Assembly (NCBI GenBank): GCA_031394735.1
Contig: JANMXI010000263.1
Location: 24,377-88,376 of the forward strand
DNA length: 64,000 nt
From: TMP-86 sp031394735
GTDB taxonomy: Bacteria; Pseudomonadota; Gammaproteobacteria; Steroidobacterales; Steroidobacteraceae
Reading direction: 5' to 3'
Position numbers and translations under genes: made by a program. Below the pieces are notes generated by a model. That model was not told where the DNA came from and made no database searches. It saw only the letters and a program-made list of their open reading frames with translations. Each line of letters begins with the position of its first letter. The stretch's first letter is position 1. Positions 50,907-60,424 of the stretch are shown here, piece after piece.

Positions 50907-52745
50907 TCAGCGCTTAATGGCCGACAGCCGCGGGACTTCGGCAAGCTTGGCGCGAATGCCATCGACAATGGGGTCGCAGGACATCGGAAATCCGCTGTAG
51001 CTCAAGATGGAGGTCAGTTTGGATTTCTCCACCGCCGTTTCCAGTATCAGCAACGAGCGCAGTTGCGCGTCGCGGTTCTGCTCGACCACGAAGATCGTGG
51101 CGTGATTGCGCAGGAAGGTTTCGACGTCGAGATTGAACGGGAAAGCTTTGACCCGCATGTAGTCGACGTCGATCTTCTGCCGCGCCAGCACATCCAGTGC
51201 CTCGCGTACCGCGCCATCGCAGCTGCCGACGCTGACGATGCCCACGTCGCTGTCGCCCTTGCCCGCAAATTCCGGTTTGGGCATGTACTTGGCGGCGTTG
51301 GAGAACTTGCGCTTGAGCCGGTCGAGCACGAATTGATACTCGGCCGAATCTTCGGTGTAGGCGCCGTATTGATTGTGGCCCGACCCGCGCGTGAAATAAG
51401 CGCCCTTGGGATTGACGCCCGGCAACGTGCGGTAGGTGATCGCATCGTCGTCGCGATCGACGTAGCGATAGAACTTATCCAGGTTCGCCAGCTCTTCGGC
51501 GGACAGCACTTTGCCGCGATCGGGTTTGTAGGCATCGTCCCATTTCAAATCGGGGCACATCCAATCGTTCATGCCGATGTCCAGATCCGACAGCACGAAC
51601 ACCGGGGTCTGCAGCCGTTCAGCCAGATCGAAGGCCTGAACCGCGAGGTAGAAACATTCTTCAGGGTTCGCCGGAAACAGCACCACATGGCGCGTGTCGC
51701 CGTGCGAGGCGTAGGCGGCCGCCATGATGTCGGATTGCTGAGTGCGCGTGGGCATGCCGGTGGAGGGACCGACCCGCTGCACGTCGAAAATCACCGCCGG
51801 TACTTCGGCGTAGTAGGCAAGGCCGATGAATTCGTTCATCAGCGAGATGCCCGGGCCGCTCGTCGGCGTGAACGCGCGCGCACCGTTCCACGAGGCGCCG
51901 AGCACCATGCCGATGGCGGACAGTTCGTCCTCCGCCTGGATCACGGCGAAGTTGCGCTCGCCGCCGACCGGATCGACGCGGTAACGATCGCAAAACCCCT
52001 TGAAGGCATCCATGAGCGAGGTGGACGGCGTGATCGGATACCAGGCGCCGACCGTCGCGCCGGCATAGACGCAACCCAGACCGGCGGCGGTGTTGCCGTC
52101 GATCATGATATGACCCTTGGTCTTGTCCAGATGCGCCACCCGCAGCGGCAGTGGGCAGGTGAGGTGTTCCTTGGCGTAGTCGTAACCCAGGCGTAGCGCC
52201 TTGTTGTTCGAGTCCAGCAGCTTGGGCTTCTTGGCGTAGCTTTCTTTCAGCAAGCCATCGATGATCGTGAGATCGACATCCAGCAATGCGGCCAGCACGC
52301 CGGCATAGGCGATGTTCTTGAGCAGAATGCGATTGCGCACGCCGTCGACATTCTCATTGATCATCTTCGCCAGCGGCACGCCGATGACGGTGATGTCGCC
52401 CCGCTGCAGCAGCGAGCTGCGCGGCCAGGTGGCGTCATAGATCAGATACCCGCCGGAGGCGACTTCGCGGACGTCCTTGGCGTAGGTTTCCGCATTCATC
52501 GCCACCATGATGTCGATGCGGCTGGCGCGCGCCGCGTAGCCATCGCGCGTGACACGGATTTCATACCAGGTTGGCAGGCCCTGAATATTCGACGGGAAGT
52601 AGTTCTTTCCCGTCACCGGGATTCCCATCCGGAAGATGGCTTTCATGATCAGCGAATTGGCGCTGGCCGACCCGGTGCCGTTGACGTTCGCGAACTTGAT
52701 CGCAAAATCGTTGACGCGGTCGGGGGACTTGACTAGGTCGGGCAT
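50907..52745 (-). CDS. korA: 2-oxoacid:ferredoxin oxidoreductase, fused gamma-alpha subunit
   Basis: A 612-residue fusion of the gamma domain (about 1-190, NVNGTGSASANSLIMKAIFRMG) and the alpha domain (from about 215, GNTAAGLGCVYAGATVGAWYPITPSTSL). The fused order is the common bacterial KorA layout. It partners KorB at 49835. Its start overlaps the oxidoreductase gene upstream by 13 bases, giving a coupled three-gene operon (54523 to 49835). Confidence 0.92.
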   Translation of the reverse strand: MPDLVKSPDRVNDFAIKFANVNGTGSASANSLIMKAIFRMGIPVTGKNYFPSNIQGLPTWYEIRVTRDGYAARASRIDIMVAMNAETYAKDVREVASGGYLIYDATWPRSSLLQRGDITVIGVPLAKMINENVDGVRNRILLKNIAYAGVLAALLDVDLTIIDGLLKESYAKKPKLLDSNNKALRLGYDYAKEHLTCPLPLRVAHLDKTKGHIMIDGNTAAGLGCVYAGATVGAWYPITPSTSLMDAFKGFCDRYRVDPVGGERNFAVIQAEDELSAIGMVLGASWNGARAFTPTSGPGISLMNEFIGLAYYAEVPAVIFDVQRVGPSTGMPTRTQQSDIMAAAYASHGDTRHVVLFPANPEECFYLAVQAFDLAERLQTPVFVLSDLDIGMNDWMCPDLKWDDAYKPDRGKVLSAEELANLDKFYRYVDRDDDAITYRTLPGVNPKGAYFTRGSGHNQYGAYTEDSAEYQFVLDRLKRKFSNAAKYMPKPEFAGKGDSDVGIVSVGSCDGAVREALDVLARQKIDVDYMRVKAFPFNLDVETFLRNHATIFVVEQNRDAQLRSLLILETAVEKSKLTSILSYSGFPMSCDPIVDGIRAKLAEVPRLSAIKR

Positions 52746-54523
52746 GTCGCAGCCTCATCGATTGCATGCGGAATGTTGATCGTGGATTTTTGCATGTCCC
52801 AGGCGGCGGTCGGACACCGTTCCGCGCACAGGCCGCAGTGAACGCACACGTCTTCGTCCTTGACCATGACACGTCCCGTGTGCGGTAGCGCTGCGGACTT
52901 GTACAACGCCTGCGCCGGATTGGTCGCCGGCGCCTTGAGCCGCGTGCGCAACTGCGCTTCGCTGCCGTCCGGCGCGATGGTCAGGCAATCCACTGGGCAG
53001 ATGTCGATGCAGGCATCGCACTCGATGCACAGCTTGGCCGAAAACACCGTTTGCACATCGCAGTTCAGGCAGCGCTGCACTTCCAACGCGGCCTGTTCAG
53101 CAGTAAATCCCAGTTCGACTTCGACGTTCACTTTCTTGAAGCGTTCTACCAAGCCCACGTGCGGCACCAGGCGGCGCTCCGCGGCATTGTATTCATTCTT
53201 GTACGACCACTCGTGCATGCCCATCTTGCGGCTGCTCAAGGTGACGCCGCGCGGCATACGCGCGGCCACGGATTCGCCCTGGCAGAATTTATGGACGGAA
53301 ATCGCGGCCTGATGCCCGTGCTCCACCGACCAGATGATGTTCTTGGGACCAAACGCAGCGTCGCCGCCGAAGAACACTTGCCGAAGCGTCGACTGGAAGG
53401 TGGTCTTGCCAACCACCGGCACACTCCAGCGATCCAACTCGATGCCGATGTCGCGCTCGATCCACGGAAACGCGTTCTCCTGCCCGATAGCCAGGATGAC
53501 ATCGTCGCAAGGATAAAATTCATCGCCCAGCACGCGCGTCGCGGTGATCTCACCACCGCTGATGTCGTACTCGAGCTTCTCGAACATCATGCCGGTGAGT
53601 TTGCCGTCCTGCATGACGAAGGCTTTGGGTGCGCGATTCACCACGATCTGTACGGTTTCGTGTTCAGCGTCCTCGAGTTCCCAGGCCGATGCCTTGAAAA
53701 ACTCGCGCGGCTTGCGCGCCATGACCTTCACGTCCTTGGCGCCCAACCGCATCGAGGTGCGGCAGCAATCCATCGCCGTGTTGCCGACACCGATGATGAG
53801 CACGCGCTCGCCGATCTTGTCGATGTGATCAAAGGCCACCGACTCGAGCCAGGCGATGCCGATGTGAATGCGGTCGGTGTCGTGCCGTCCGGGCAATTCG
53901 AGTTCCTTGCCCTTGGGTGCGCCGGAGCCGACGAACACGGCATCGAACTCCTTCGAGTCGAGCAGCTGCCGCATGCTCTTGATGGGCGAGTTCAGCCGCA
54001 GATCGGCGCCCATCGAGACGATGTAGCCGATTTCGTCGTTGAGCACATTGGCGGGCAGACGAAACGCCGGGATGTTGGTGCGCATCAATCCGCCGGCCAC
54101 GGCGAATTGTTCGAATATCGTGACCTCGTAGCCCAACGGCAGCAGATCGTTCGCCACGGTGAGCGAGGCGGGCCCCGCGCCGATGCAGGCGATGCGCTTG
54201 CCGTTCTTTTGTTCAGGCGCGCGCGGCAGCAACCCGGTGATGTCATCCCGATTGTCGGCGGCGACACGCTTTAACCGGCAGATGGCGACCGGCTTGTCTT
54301 CGATGCGGCCGCGGCGGCAGGCCGGCTCGCAGGGACGGTCGCAGACGCGACCGAGAATTCCGGGGAAGACGTTGGAGGCGCGATTCACCATGTAGGCATC
54401 GGTGAACTCCCCCTGGGCGATCAGTCGAATGTACTCGGGGACATCGGTATGGGCGGGACACGCCCACTGGCAATCAACGACCTTATGAAAATAGTCAGGC
54501 TCCGCAGTATCGGTCGGCTCCAT
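52733..54523 (-). CDS. GltD-like FAD/NAD(P) oxidoreductase with C-terminal ferredoxin domain
   Basis: A 596-residue flavoprotein. An N-terminal cysteine-rich part (CQWACPAH and CDRPCEPACRRG) binds Fe-S clusters; GAGPASLTVANDL is the FAD site and GVGNTAMDC the NAD(P) site. The C-terminus carries two 4Fe-4S motifs, CIECDACIDICPVDC and CVHCGLCAERCP. This matches glutamate synthase small subunit-like NAD(P):ferredoxin oxidoreductases. As the first gene of the korAB operon it probably moves KorAB electrons to NAD(P). AGAGGAAAC directly ahead supports the ATG at 54523. Confidence 0.92.
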   Translation of the reverse strand: MEPTDTAEPDYFHKVVDCQWACPAHTDVPEYIRLIAQGEFTDAYMVNRASNVFPGILGRVCDRPCEPACRRGRIEDKPVAICRLKRVAADNRDDITGLLPRAPEQKNGKRIACIGAGPASLTVANDLLPLGYEVTIFEQFAVAGGLMRTNIPAFRLPANVLNDEIGYIVSMGADLRLNSPIKSMRQLLDSKEFDAVFVGSGAPKGKELELPGRHDTDRIHIGIAWLESVAFDHIDKIGERVLIIGVGNTAMDCCRTSMRLGAKDVKVMARKPREFFKASAWELEDAEHETVQIVVNRAPKAFVMQDGKLTGMMFEKLEYDISGGEITATRVLGDEFYPCDDVILAIGQENAFPWIERDIGIELDRWSVPVVGKTTFQSTLRQVFFGGDAAFGPKNIIWSVEHGHQAAISVHKFCQGESVAARMPRGVTLSSRKMGMHEWSYKNEYNAAERRLVPHVGLVERFKKVNVEVELGFTAEQAALEVQRCLNCDVQTVFSAKLCIECDACIDICPVDCLTIAPDGSEAQLRTRLKAPATNPAQALYKSAALPHTGRVMVKDEDVCVHCGLCAERCPTAAWDMQKSTINIPHAIDEAATCPT

Positions 54524-54622
54524 GTTTCCTCTATGTCAGCGCACCAGGAAAGACGCGGCGAAGTATAGCGGCAGTGGCAGCATTGTCACCCCGCGCGGCC
54601 AAAATAATGCACCGCAATAACA

Positions 54623-55669
54623 TTAGTGAGGCGGCGCCAGAGCCGCGAACTGTAGATCCGACAGCGCGGCCAGGAAATCGATCAGGTCTTGTTTTTCGTC
54701 GGTCTCGAGTCGAAAGGTGCGTAGTTGGGGATCCAAGGTCTCGCCGGGGGCCCTGTCGCGCTCGAGATGTTCGTAATGGTCGACGACCGCATCGAGGCTT
54801 GCGAAACGGCCGTCATGCATATAAGGCGCCGTCAACGCCACATTGCGCAGCCCCGGCACTTTGAAACGCCCCTGCGTGCCGGTGTCGGCGAACAACGGTG
54901 ACGGTCGCGGCTTGCCGGCGATGGCGGTGGGGCCGGCAAGGTTCAATCCGGAATGACAGTGTGCGCACCCCAGGCGCGGGCCGAAGAACAGCGCCATGCC
55001 ACGTTTGGCGGACGCCGACAGTGCTGCGCTGTCGTCATCGAAAATATATCGGTCGAATGTGGAACGGGCGAACAGCAGCGTGCGTTCGTAGCTCGCGATC
55101 GAGTGGATCAAGTGGCGCAGCGTCACGGGGCGTGGCGAATCAGGAAATGCGCGACCGAACGCGGCCAGCGTCTCCGGATCTGTCGCAAGCTCCCGCAGCA
55201 GTGTCGCCTCGCGGCCACTGAGTCCGATTTCCACCGGATGGCGATTGAACAAGGGTTGACGCATCTGTGACTCCAACGAGTCAAACCCTGCGTCGGTCCA
55301 CCCAAACGACACCGCGTAGGCAACATTGACCAGCGACATGGATTGATGCGCCAGCGTCGCGCCCGTGGCGCCGATGGCGCGGCTGCGCCCGTCGGTGAAG
55401 GCCAGTTCCGGACGATGACAACTGGCGCAGGCATAGCGCCCGGTAATCGACAGGCGCGCATCAAAGAACAATCGCTTGCCCAAATCGACCTTGGCCTGAC
55501 TCATCGGATTATCCGGCGGCACCTGCGGCGGGGGAAAACCCGCCGGCAATTTCCATTCGTAGGGTGCCGACGCCACCGCGAGTTCGCTGACCGCAAGACC
55601 CGCCGCACCGCTCAGCGCGGCGGCGAGCGCGACGTTCGCAACCGTTGCCCGCGCGCAGCGCCCCATCAT
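54623..55669 (-). CDS. Di-haem cytochrome c peroxidase (CcpA/MauG family)
   Basis: A 348-residue periplasmic protein with a signal peptide and two haem c sites, CASCH (about residue 80) and CAHCH (about 235). The N-terminal part PQVPPDNPMSQAKVDLGKRLFFD and the HQSMSLVNVAYA segment are typical. It reduces hydrogen peroxide with cytochrome c electrons or modifies a protein as MauG does. It lies alone, 35 bases beyond the TPR gene in the same direction. Confidence 0.9.
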   Translation of the reverse strand: MMGRCARATVANVALAAALSGAAGLAVSELAVASAPYEWKLPAGFPPPQVPPDNPMSQAKVDLGKRLFFDARLSITGRYACASCHRPELAFTDGRSRAIGATGATLAHQSMSLVNVAYAVSFGWTDAGFDSLESQMRQPLFNRHPVEIGLSGREATLLRELATDPETLAAFGRAFPDSPRPVTLRHLIHSIASYERTLLFARSTFDRYIFDDDSAALSASAKRGMALFFGPRLGCAHCHSGLNLAGPTAIAGKPRPSPLFADTGTQGRFKVPGLRNVALTAPYMHDGRFASLDAVVDHYEHLERDRAPGETLDPQLRTFRLETDEKQDLIDFLAALSDLQFAALAPPH

Positions 55670-55703
55670 CGGCAGCCGTACGCCCCGCTACCGGCGTCCG
55701 GCG

Positions 55704-56396
55704 TTACTTCCAGCTCCGGACCGCTTCGCCGGAACCGAGCGACGCGGTTTGCTTCGCAATGGTGGTGCGCTCACTCAGCCATTGTTCAAAGGAATCGATT
55801 TGCGCAGCCGCGAGTCCTTTACCATCCGCTCGACGGTCGGTCACCCACTGCTGCATGGCACCGAGCAATTGATCCGACAGCGGCCGTGCATCGCGATACA
55901 GGTCCATGTACGCGGCTTTGGCATCGTCAAGCCGGTTCAGGCCCAGATAGGCTTCGCCGCGGTACTCCACCGCGTCGAAGTACTTGGGATTCAGCGACAG
56001 CGCATGATCGTAGGCTTCCAGCGATTCTGCGTAGGCGCCCAGATGGCGATTCGCAAACCCGATGTAATTCCAGGCTTCAACCAACTCCGGCTTATTGCTC
56101 ACGGCATCGATGAATTTCTCGAGCGCATTGTTGTAGGCCTTGTTCGCCTTGTCGGTCGCCTTGGCTTTCTTCTCGGGCGTCGATGCCTTGGCAGCGTCTG
56201 CTTCGCAATCCTTGGCCTTCTTGATGGACTTGATGCCGGCGTTGTACGACTGCTTGGCCTTCTCCTCCGGTGGCAATTCGCGCGGCTCGAAATTGGCGGC
56301 TGAAGGCCCACTGGACATCGAACCCCCGCCGTTGGCCAGCGCGACTCCCGCCCACAAGGACGCAAACACAAACACCCCGATGCGAGTTAGACTCAT
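55704..56396 (-). CDS. Secreted TPR protein
   Basis: A 230-residue protein with a signal peptide (MSLTRIGVFVFASLWAGVALA). A charged helical region rich in Lys and Ala (50-90) precedes three TPR-like units (ELVEAWNYIGFANRHLGAYAESLEAYDHAL and following). ATG 56396 lies nine bases after GGAGG; ATG 56402 is too close to it. It probably serves as a periplasmic scaffold. It is divergent from the isomerase at 56446. Confidence 0.82.
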   Translation of the reverse strand: MSLTRIGVFVFASLWAGVALANGGGSMSSGPSAANFEPRELPPEEKAKQSYNAGIKSIKKAKDCEADAAKASTPEKKAKATDKANKAYNNALEKFIDAVSNKPELVEAWNYIGFANRHLGAYAESLEAYDHALSLNPKYFDAVEYRGEAYLGLNRLDDAKAAYMDLYRDARPLSDQLLGAMQQWVTDRRADGKGLAAAQIDSFEQWLSERTTIAKQTASLGSGEAVRSWK

Positions 56397-56445
56397 GGCC
56401 ATGCCCCTCCTATTCGCTGCAACAACCAGCAAAGATACTAATCTT

Positions 56446-57339
56446 ATGTACCGCCAGCGCAAGATTCGGTCACTCATCGCCGGACTATTTTTTGTAAGCC
56501 TGGCCGCTGCGGCGCAGCCACCATCGACGAACGAGGTCATCGCCGCCGCCAAACCTGGCGATTGGCGCGCGCTGGATCCTCAAAACACACTCTACCTCGA
56601 CCTGGATGCGGGCCGGGTGGTCATCGAGCTGTCGCCGACATTTGCACCGCTGCACGTCGAAAACATCAAACGGCTGGCACACGACCATTTTTTCGATGAC
56701 CTGGCCATCATCCGCGTGCAGGACAACTACGTGGCGCAATGGGGCGACCCGGACAATCGCCACCCGCACCCGGGCGCCACGCAATCCATGGCGCCGGAGT
56801 TCGAGCGCGCGATCAGCGCCCAGGTGCCGTTCACCGCCTTACCCGACGGCGACGTGTATGCACCGCAGGTTGGATTTTCCGACACGCTCCCCGTGGCGCG
56901 CGACCCGAAGCACAAACTCATGTGGCTCGCGCATTGCTACGGCATGGTCGGCGCCGGGCGCGACCTGGCGCCGACAAGCGGCAGTGGAGCGGAACTGTAC
57001 GTCGTCATCGGCCACGCGCCGCGTCATCTGGATCGCAACGCCGCGTTGGTGGGGCGCGTGATCAAAGGCATGTCGTTGTTGTCGAGTCTGCCGCGCGGCG
57101 GCGCCGCGATGGGTTTCTACGAAAAGCCCGAACAGCACGTGAAGATCAAAAGCATCCGCATGGCCTATGAGGTGCCGGAGGCGCAGCGCGAACACCTGGA
57201 GGTGATGCGCACCGACACGCCGAGGTTCAAGGCGGTGGTCGAATCGCGCCGCAATCGCTACGACGGTTGGACCATTTACCGGTCCAACCGAGTGGATCTG
57301 TGCAATGTGCCGTTACCGGTGCGCGAGGCGGCCCCCTAA
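56446..57339 (+). CDS. Periplasmic cyclophilin-type peptidyl-prolyl isomerase
   Basis: A 297-residue protein with a signal peptide ending in AAAAQPP. The cyclophilin core starts LYLDLDAGRVVIELSPTFAPLHVENIKRL and includes FDDLAIIRVQDNYVAQWGDP, in which the usual FHR reads IIR; a divergent insertion follows (PALPDGDVYAPQVGF region). Some catalytic positions differ, so activity may be low. The ATG at 56446 gives the clean signal peptide; an ATG at 56401 in frame is possible. It overlaps the 6PGDH gene by 4 bases (convergent). Confidence 0.85.
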   Translation: MYRQRKIRSLIAGLFFVSLAAAAQPPSTNEVIAAAKPGDWRALDPQNTLYLDLDAGRVVIELSPTFAPLHVENIKRLAHDHFFDDLAIIRVQDNYVAQWGDPDNRHPHPGATQSMAPEFERAISAQVPFTALPDGDVYAPQVGFSDTLPVARDPKHKLMWLAHCYGMVGAGRDLAPTSGSGAELYVVIGHAPRHLDRNAALVGRVIKGMSLLSSLPRGGAAMGFYEKPEQHVKIKSIRMAYEVPEAQREHLEVMRTDTPRFKAVVESRRNRYDGWTIYRSNRVDLCNVPLPVREAAP

Positions 57340-58253
57340 GACTTAGGTTTTTCCTTGATGGCGTGACCGCCGAACCCCTGGCGCATCTTGGCCAGAATGC
57401 GGGAGCCGAAATCGTCCTTGCCCTGGCTTGCAAATCGCGCCAGCAAAGCCAGGTTCATGACCGGTGTCGGCACACCTTGTTGGATCGCCTCCAGCGCCGT
57501 CCAGCGTCCCTCGCCCGAATCCGCCACATAGGGCTCAACGCTCGTGAGCGCGGAATCCTTCTGCAGAAATTCCGCGGTCAGATCCAGCAACCAGGATCGG
57601 ATGACGGTGCCGTGGCGCCAACTCTCGGCGATCTTGGCAATGTCGAGCTGCATATCGGCGCGTGCCTGCATGAGCGCGAAGCCTTCCGCATAGGCCTGCA
57701 TCATGCCGTACTCGATGCCGTTGTGAACCATCTTCACGTAGTGGCCCGCACCGGCCGGGCCGCAGTGCAGCCAGCCGTCAGTAGGTGTTGGCGCGAGAAT
57801 CCGCGCGATCGGCTTGACGCGCTCGACATCGACATCGGCACCACCGAGCATCAGGCCGTAGCCGATGTCCAGGCCCCAGATACCACCCGATACGCCGACA
57901 TCGACAAAGCCGATGCCGAGCGTCGCCAGCTCGCGGGCATGGCGCTGCGATTCGGCGAAATGCGCGTTCGCGCCGTCGATCAGCACATCGCCGCGCGTCA
58001 GGATGCCGCGCAATTCGACGATGGTCTGTTCGGTCGGCGCGCCCGACGGCAGCATCACCCAGACTAGGCGTGGCGTTGCCAATGCAGCGGCCAATGCCGC
58101 CAATGACTCCACCGTCTTGATCTGGCCTTCTTTGGCCAGCGCCGCGCGACCTTCCGGGCTGCGGTCAAAGCCGATGACTTCGATGCCGCCGCGCGCGAGG
58201 CGGCGCGCCATGTTGGCGCCCATGCGCCCCAAGCCAATGATGCCGATCTGCAT
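57336..58253 (-). CDS. 6-phosphogluconate dehydrogenase, short decarboxylating type
   Basis: A 305-residue NAD-preferring 6PGDH-like enzyme: GLGRMGANMARRL at the N-terminus, VSGGIWGLDIGYGLMLGG, and the active-site KMVHNGIEYGMMQAYAEG. DGANAHF replaces the usual DGGNSHY. The short form (about 300 residues) is the YqeC/GndA type. It converts 6-phosphogluconate to ribulose 5-phosphate in the cytoplasm. It lies 11 bases after the DUF2721 gene in the same direction. Confidence 0.92.
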   Translation of the reverse strand: MQIGIIGLGRMGANMARRLARGGIEVIGFDRSPEGRAALAKEGQIKTVESLAALAAALATPRLVWVMLPSGAPTEQTIVELRGILTRGDVLIDGANAHFAESQRHARELATLGIGFVDVGVSGGIWGLDIGYGLMLGGADVDVERVKPIARILAPTPTDGWLHCGPAGAGHYVKMVHNGIEYGMMQAYAEGFALMQARADMQLDIAKIAESWRHGTVIRSWLLDLTAEFLQKDSALTSVEPYVADSGEGRWTALEAIQQGVPTPVMNLALLARFASQGKDDFGSRILAKMRQGFGGHAIKEKPKS

Positions 58254-58264
58254 TGCGTACTCCT

Positions 58265-58759
58265 TCAGGAGAGCGGTTTGGGGGGTTCAGTTGCCTTCGT
58301 CTCGGCAACGATGCCGATGCGCAGGGAATCAGTCGCGATCCGCACTTCGATCAGGAATTCCAGCAGCGACGCCGCCATCGTGAGCATCGTACCGATGAAC
58401 ATGATGGCGATGAAGCGCGACAGATCCCAGTGCAAAAAGGCATTCAGAAACAGCATGACCACCACCAGCGCGATCAACAGGGCGGCGACGGTGATCAGCG
58501 TGATGGCTCGATTCATGTGACGCGCGCGCCGCGCCAGTACGCGCAGCATGTCGTGCATATCCTGGATATCGCCGCTGAAGTCCTTCGCGCGAATGCGATC
58601 TTCGATGGTGCGAGCCCGGTCCACGATCCGCGCCAGGCGGCTGGTCATGACGTTCAGAATCACGCCGACGGCGGAAATCAGGAAGATCGGCGTGAGCGCC
58701 ACCTGGATCAGATGCGCGACATCCACCGATTGCGTGATGAAATCGCCAGGGAAGCTCAT
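58265..58759 (-). CDS. DUF2721 membrane protein
   Basis: A 164-residue protein with three hydrophobic segments (PIFLISAVGVILNVM, LITVAALLIALVVVMLFL and FIAIMFIGTMLTMAASLLEFL) and the family's conserved SRLARIVDRARTIED between the first and second. The function of DUF2721 proteins is unknown. It overlaps the PCuAC gene by 4 bases and is in one operon with it. Confidence 0.85.
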   Translation of the reverse strand: MSFPGDFITQSVDVAHLIQVALTPIFLISAVGVILNVMTSRLARIVDRARTIEDRIRAKDFSGDIQDMHDMLRVLARRARHMNRAITLITVAALLIALVVVMLFLNAFLHWDLSRFIAIMFIGTMLTMAASLLEFLIEVRIATDSLRIGIVAETKATEPPKPLS

Positions 58760-59241
58760 CGATCGGTGCGCACACGGACTTGCACGTTGAGCTCGCCGGC
58801 ATTTGCGAAGACCAGCGTGAGCGGAAACGTGTCGCCGTTGAGCAGCGGCTTTTTCAATCCCAGCAGCATGATGTGCAGCGCTCCCGGCGCGGCTTTCACT
58901 GCGCTGCCGGCCGGCACGTCGACAAAGGGCAGTTGGCGCATGCTCATCATGCCGTGCTCGTCGTGCGTTTCATGCAACTGCACCGTGTTCGCCACGACAG
59001 AGGTGAGCCGCAGCAGACGGTCATCGGCAGAACCTTGATTTGCGATATCCATATAGACGGCGGCGACGCTGACGCCCGGCGGCGAAGGGCGCGCCCACAC
59101 ATGGCCGATGACGAGCCCGGTGTCGGCAGCGTCTGCCGCAACGGCGACGAACAGCAGGAGAAATCCGCGCAGCAGAGTAGCCGGACGATGCAGCATGATG
59201 CGCAACAGTATACGCCCACTTTGCCGTCCGGCTTCAGTCAC
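58756..59241 (-). CDS. Periplasmic copper chaperone PCu(A)C
   Basis: A 161-residue protein with a signal peptide (cleavage near VAADAA) and the copper motif of the family: H in LHETHDEHGMMSM and HIM in GALHIMLLGL (H-x(n)-M ... H-x-M). It delivers copper(I) to the CuA centre of cytochrome oxidase. The ATG at 59241 overlaps uppP; an ATG at 59196 gives the more usual signal peptide. Confidence 0.9.
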   Translation of the reverse strand: MTEAGRQSGRILLRIMLHRPATLLRGFLLLFVAVAADAADTGLVIGHVWARPSPPGVSVAAVYMDIANQGSADDRLLRLTSVVANTVQLHETHDEHGMMSMRQLPFVDVPAGSAVKAAPGALHIMLLGLKKPLLNGDTFPLTLVFANAGELNVQVRVRTDR

Positions 59242-60058
59242 CTTGCCAGCGTATCCACTGGAAATGCCAGCTCGCCAGAATGAGCAGTCCGAAGGCGATG
59301 CGATACCAGGCGAAAACGCGGAAGTCGTGATTGCTGACGTATTTCAACAGGGCGCTGACCGCAACTGCCGCACTGATGAAAGAGGCGATGCAGCCCACGC
59401 CGATCACCGCCAGATCGCCGCTGTCGAGAACGTGACGGGCTTTGAACAGCTCGTAGCCGGTGGCAGCGAACATGGTGGGAATCGCCAGAAAGAACGAAAA
59501 CTCCGTGGCGGTCTTGCGCGACAGACCCCGCAGCAAGCCCCCCATGATGGTGGCGCCGGAACGCGAAGTGCCGGGGATCATCGACAGCGCCTGCGCCACC
59601 CCCACCCACAACGCATCGGCGGGCTTGATGGCATCGACGGTGTCGACGCGCGGGCGTCCGACGCTGCGCTCGATGATCAGAATCAGAATGCCGCCGATGA
59701 TGAACGCCAGCGCGACCGGCACGGGCGCAAACAGGTAGCGCTTGATGGCACTTGCAAAGGCGACGCCCAGAATCGCCGCAGGCAGGAAGGCGAGTACCAG
59801 GTTGAACACGAAGCGCTGCGATTTCGGGTCACCGGCCAGCGAGGCGGCAACCTTCCACAAGCGTTCGCGAAACAACCAGCACACGGCGAGAATGGCCGCG
59901 AGTTGAATGACGATTTCGAACAGCTTGCCTTTCTCGTCATTCCAATTCAGCAGGCTCCCCACCACGACGAGGTGACCGGTGCTGGAGACGGGCAGAAATT
60001 CGGTCAGACCTTCGACCACACCCAGAATCAAAGCCTTCAATACGACGATGGGATCCAT
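59234..60058 (-). CDS. uppP: Undecaprenyl-diphosphate phosphatase
   Basis: A 274-residue integral membrane protein with the family motifs EGLTEFLPVSSTGHL (residues 16-30) and GTSRSGATI, and about eight membrane helices. It recycles the lipid carrier for peptidoglycan synthesis by removing a phosphate from undecaprenyl diphosphate. It overlaps the PCuAC gene by 8 bases. Confidence 0.97.
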   Translation of the reverse strand: MDPIVVLKALILGVVEGLTEFLPVSSTGHLVVVGSLLNWNDEKGKLFEIVIQLAAILAVCWLFRERLWKVAASLAGDPKSQRFVFNLVLAFLPAAILGVAFASAIKRYLFAPVPVALAFIIGGILILIIERSVGRPRVDTVDAIKPADALWVGVAQALSMIPGTSRSGATIMGGLLRGLSRKTATEFSFFLAIPTMFAATGYELFKARHVLDSGDLAVIGVGCIASFISAAVAVSALLKYVSNHDFRVFAWYRIAFGLLILASWHFQWIRWQGD

Positions 60059-60070
60059 AGACAGCCTTCT

Positions 60071-60109
60071 AAAATAAAAAGGCCCCGACCGCCGTCAAGC
60101 GATCGGGGC
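60071..60109 (-). terminator. Rho-independent terminator
   Basis: On the minus strand GCCCCGA ... TCGGGGC forms a 7-bp stem with a 14-base loop that can itself fold, followed by TTTTTATTTT. It ends the transcript of the small His-rich protein gene at 60127 and precedes uppP. Confidence 0.88.
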
Positions 60110-60126
60110 GTTCCGAAGCGGCAATC

Positions 60127-60333
60127 TTACTTCTTGTCGCCCGCAGCTGCGTCAGCGGCTGGTGCTTTCTTGTGGTGCCTATGGCCGTGATGCTTCTTCG
60201 GCGCCGGTGCATCAGCAGCAGGAGCGGCGGCAGGGGCCGCGGCGGGAGCCATCGGGGCGTCGGCAGCCATGGCGCCAGCAGCCAGGCCAACGCTCAACAG
60301 GGCGGCAGAAATCAACGTACCAGTCTTTAACAT
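60127..60333 (-). CDS. Small secreted Ala/Pro/His-rich protein
   Basis: A 68-residue protein with a signal peptide ending near AMAADA. The mature part is low-complexity: Ala-Pro repeats, then KKHHGHRHHKK, then an Ala/Asp tail. A His cluster of this type can bind metal ions such as Ni, Cu or Zn in the periplasm. GGAG five bases ahead of the ATG and a terminator behind it support a real, strongly expressed gene. The function is unknown. Confidence 0.78.
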   Translation of the reverse strand: MLKTGTLISAALLSVGLAAGAMAADAPMAPAAAPAAAPAADAPAPKKHHGHRHHKKAPAADAAAGDKK

Positions 60334-60424
60334 GGGGTCTCCATCAAGTTGTCCAACAAAAGGGCGTCAGGGTCCACAGGAAAAAAGCATACGCGGTCTG
60401 AAGCACCTGAAAATGAAGATGCAT

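Noticed and set aside
53051..54274. A 407-codon plus-strand frame opposite the GltD-like gene
   Set aside because: Antisense shadow of a gene with clear Fe-S, FAD and NAD motifs.
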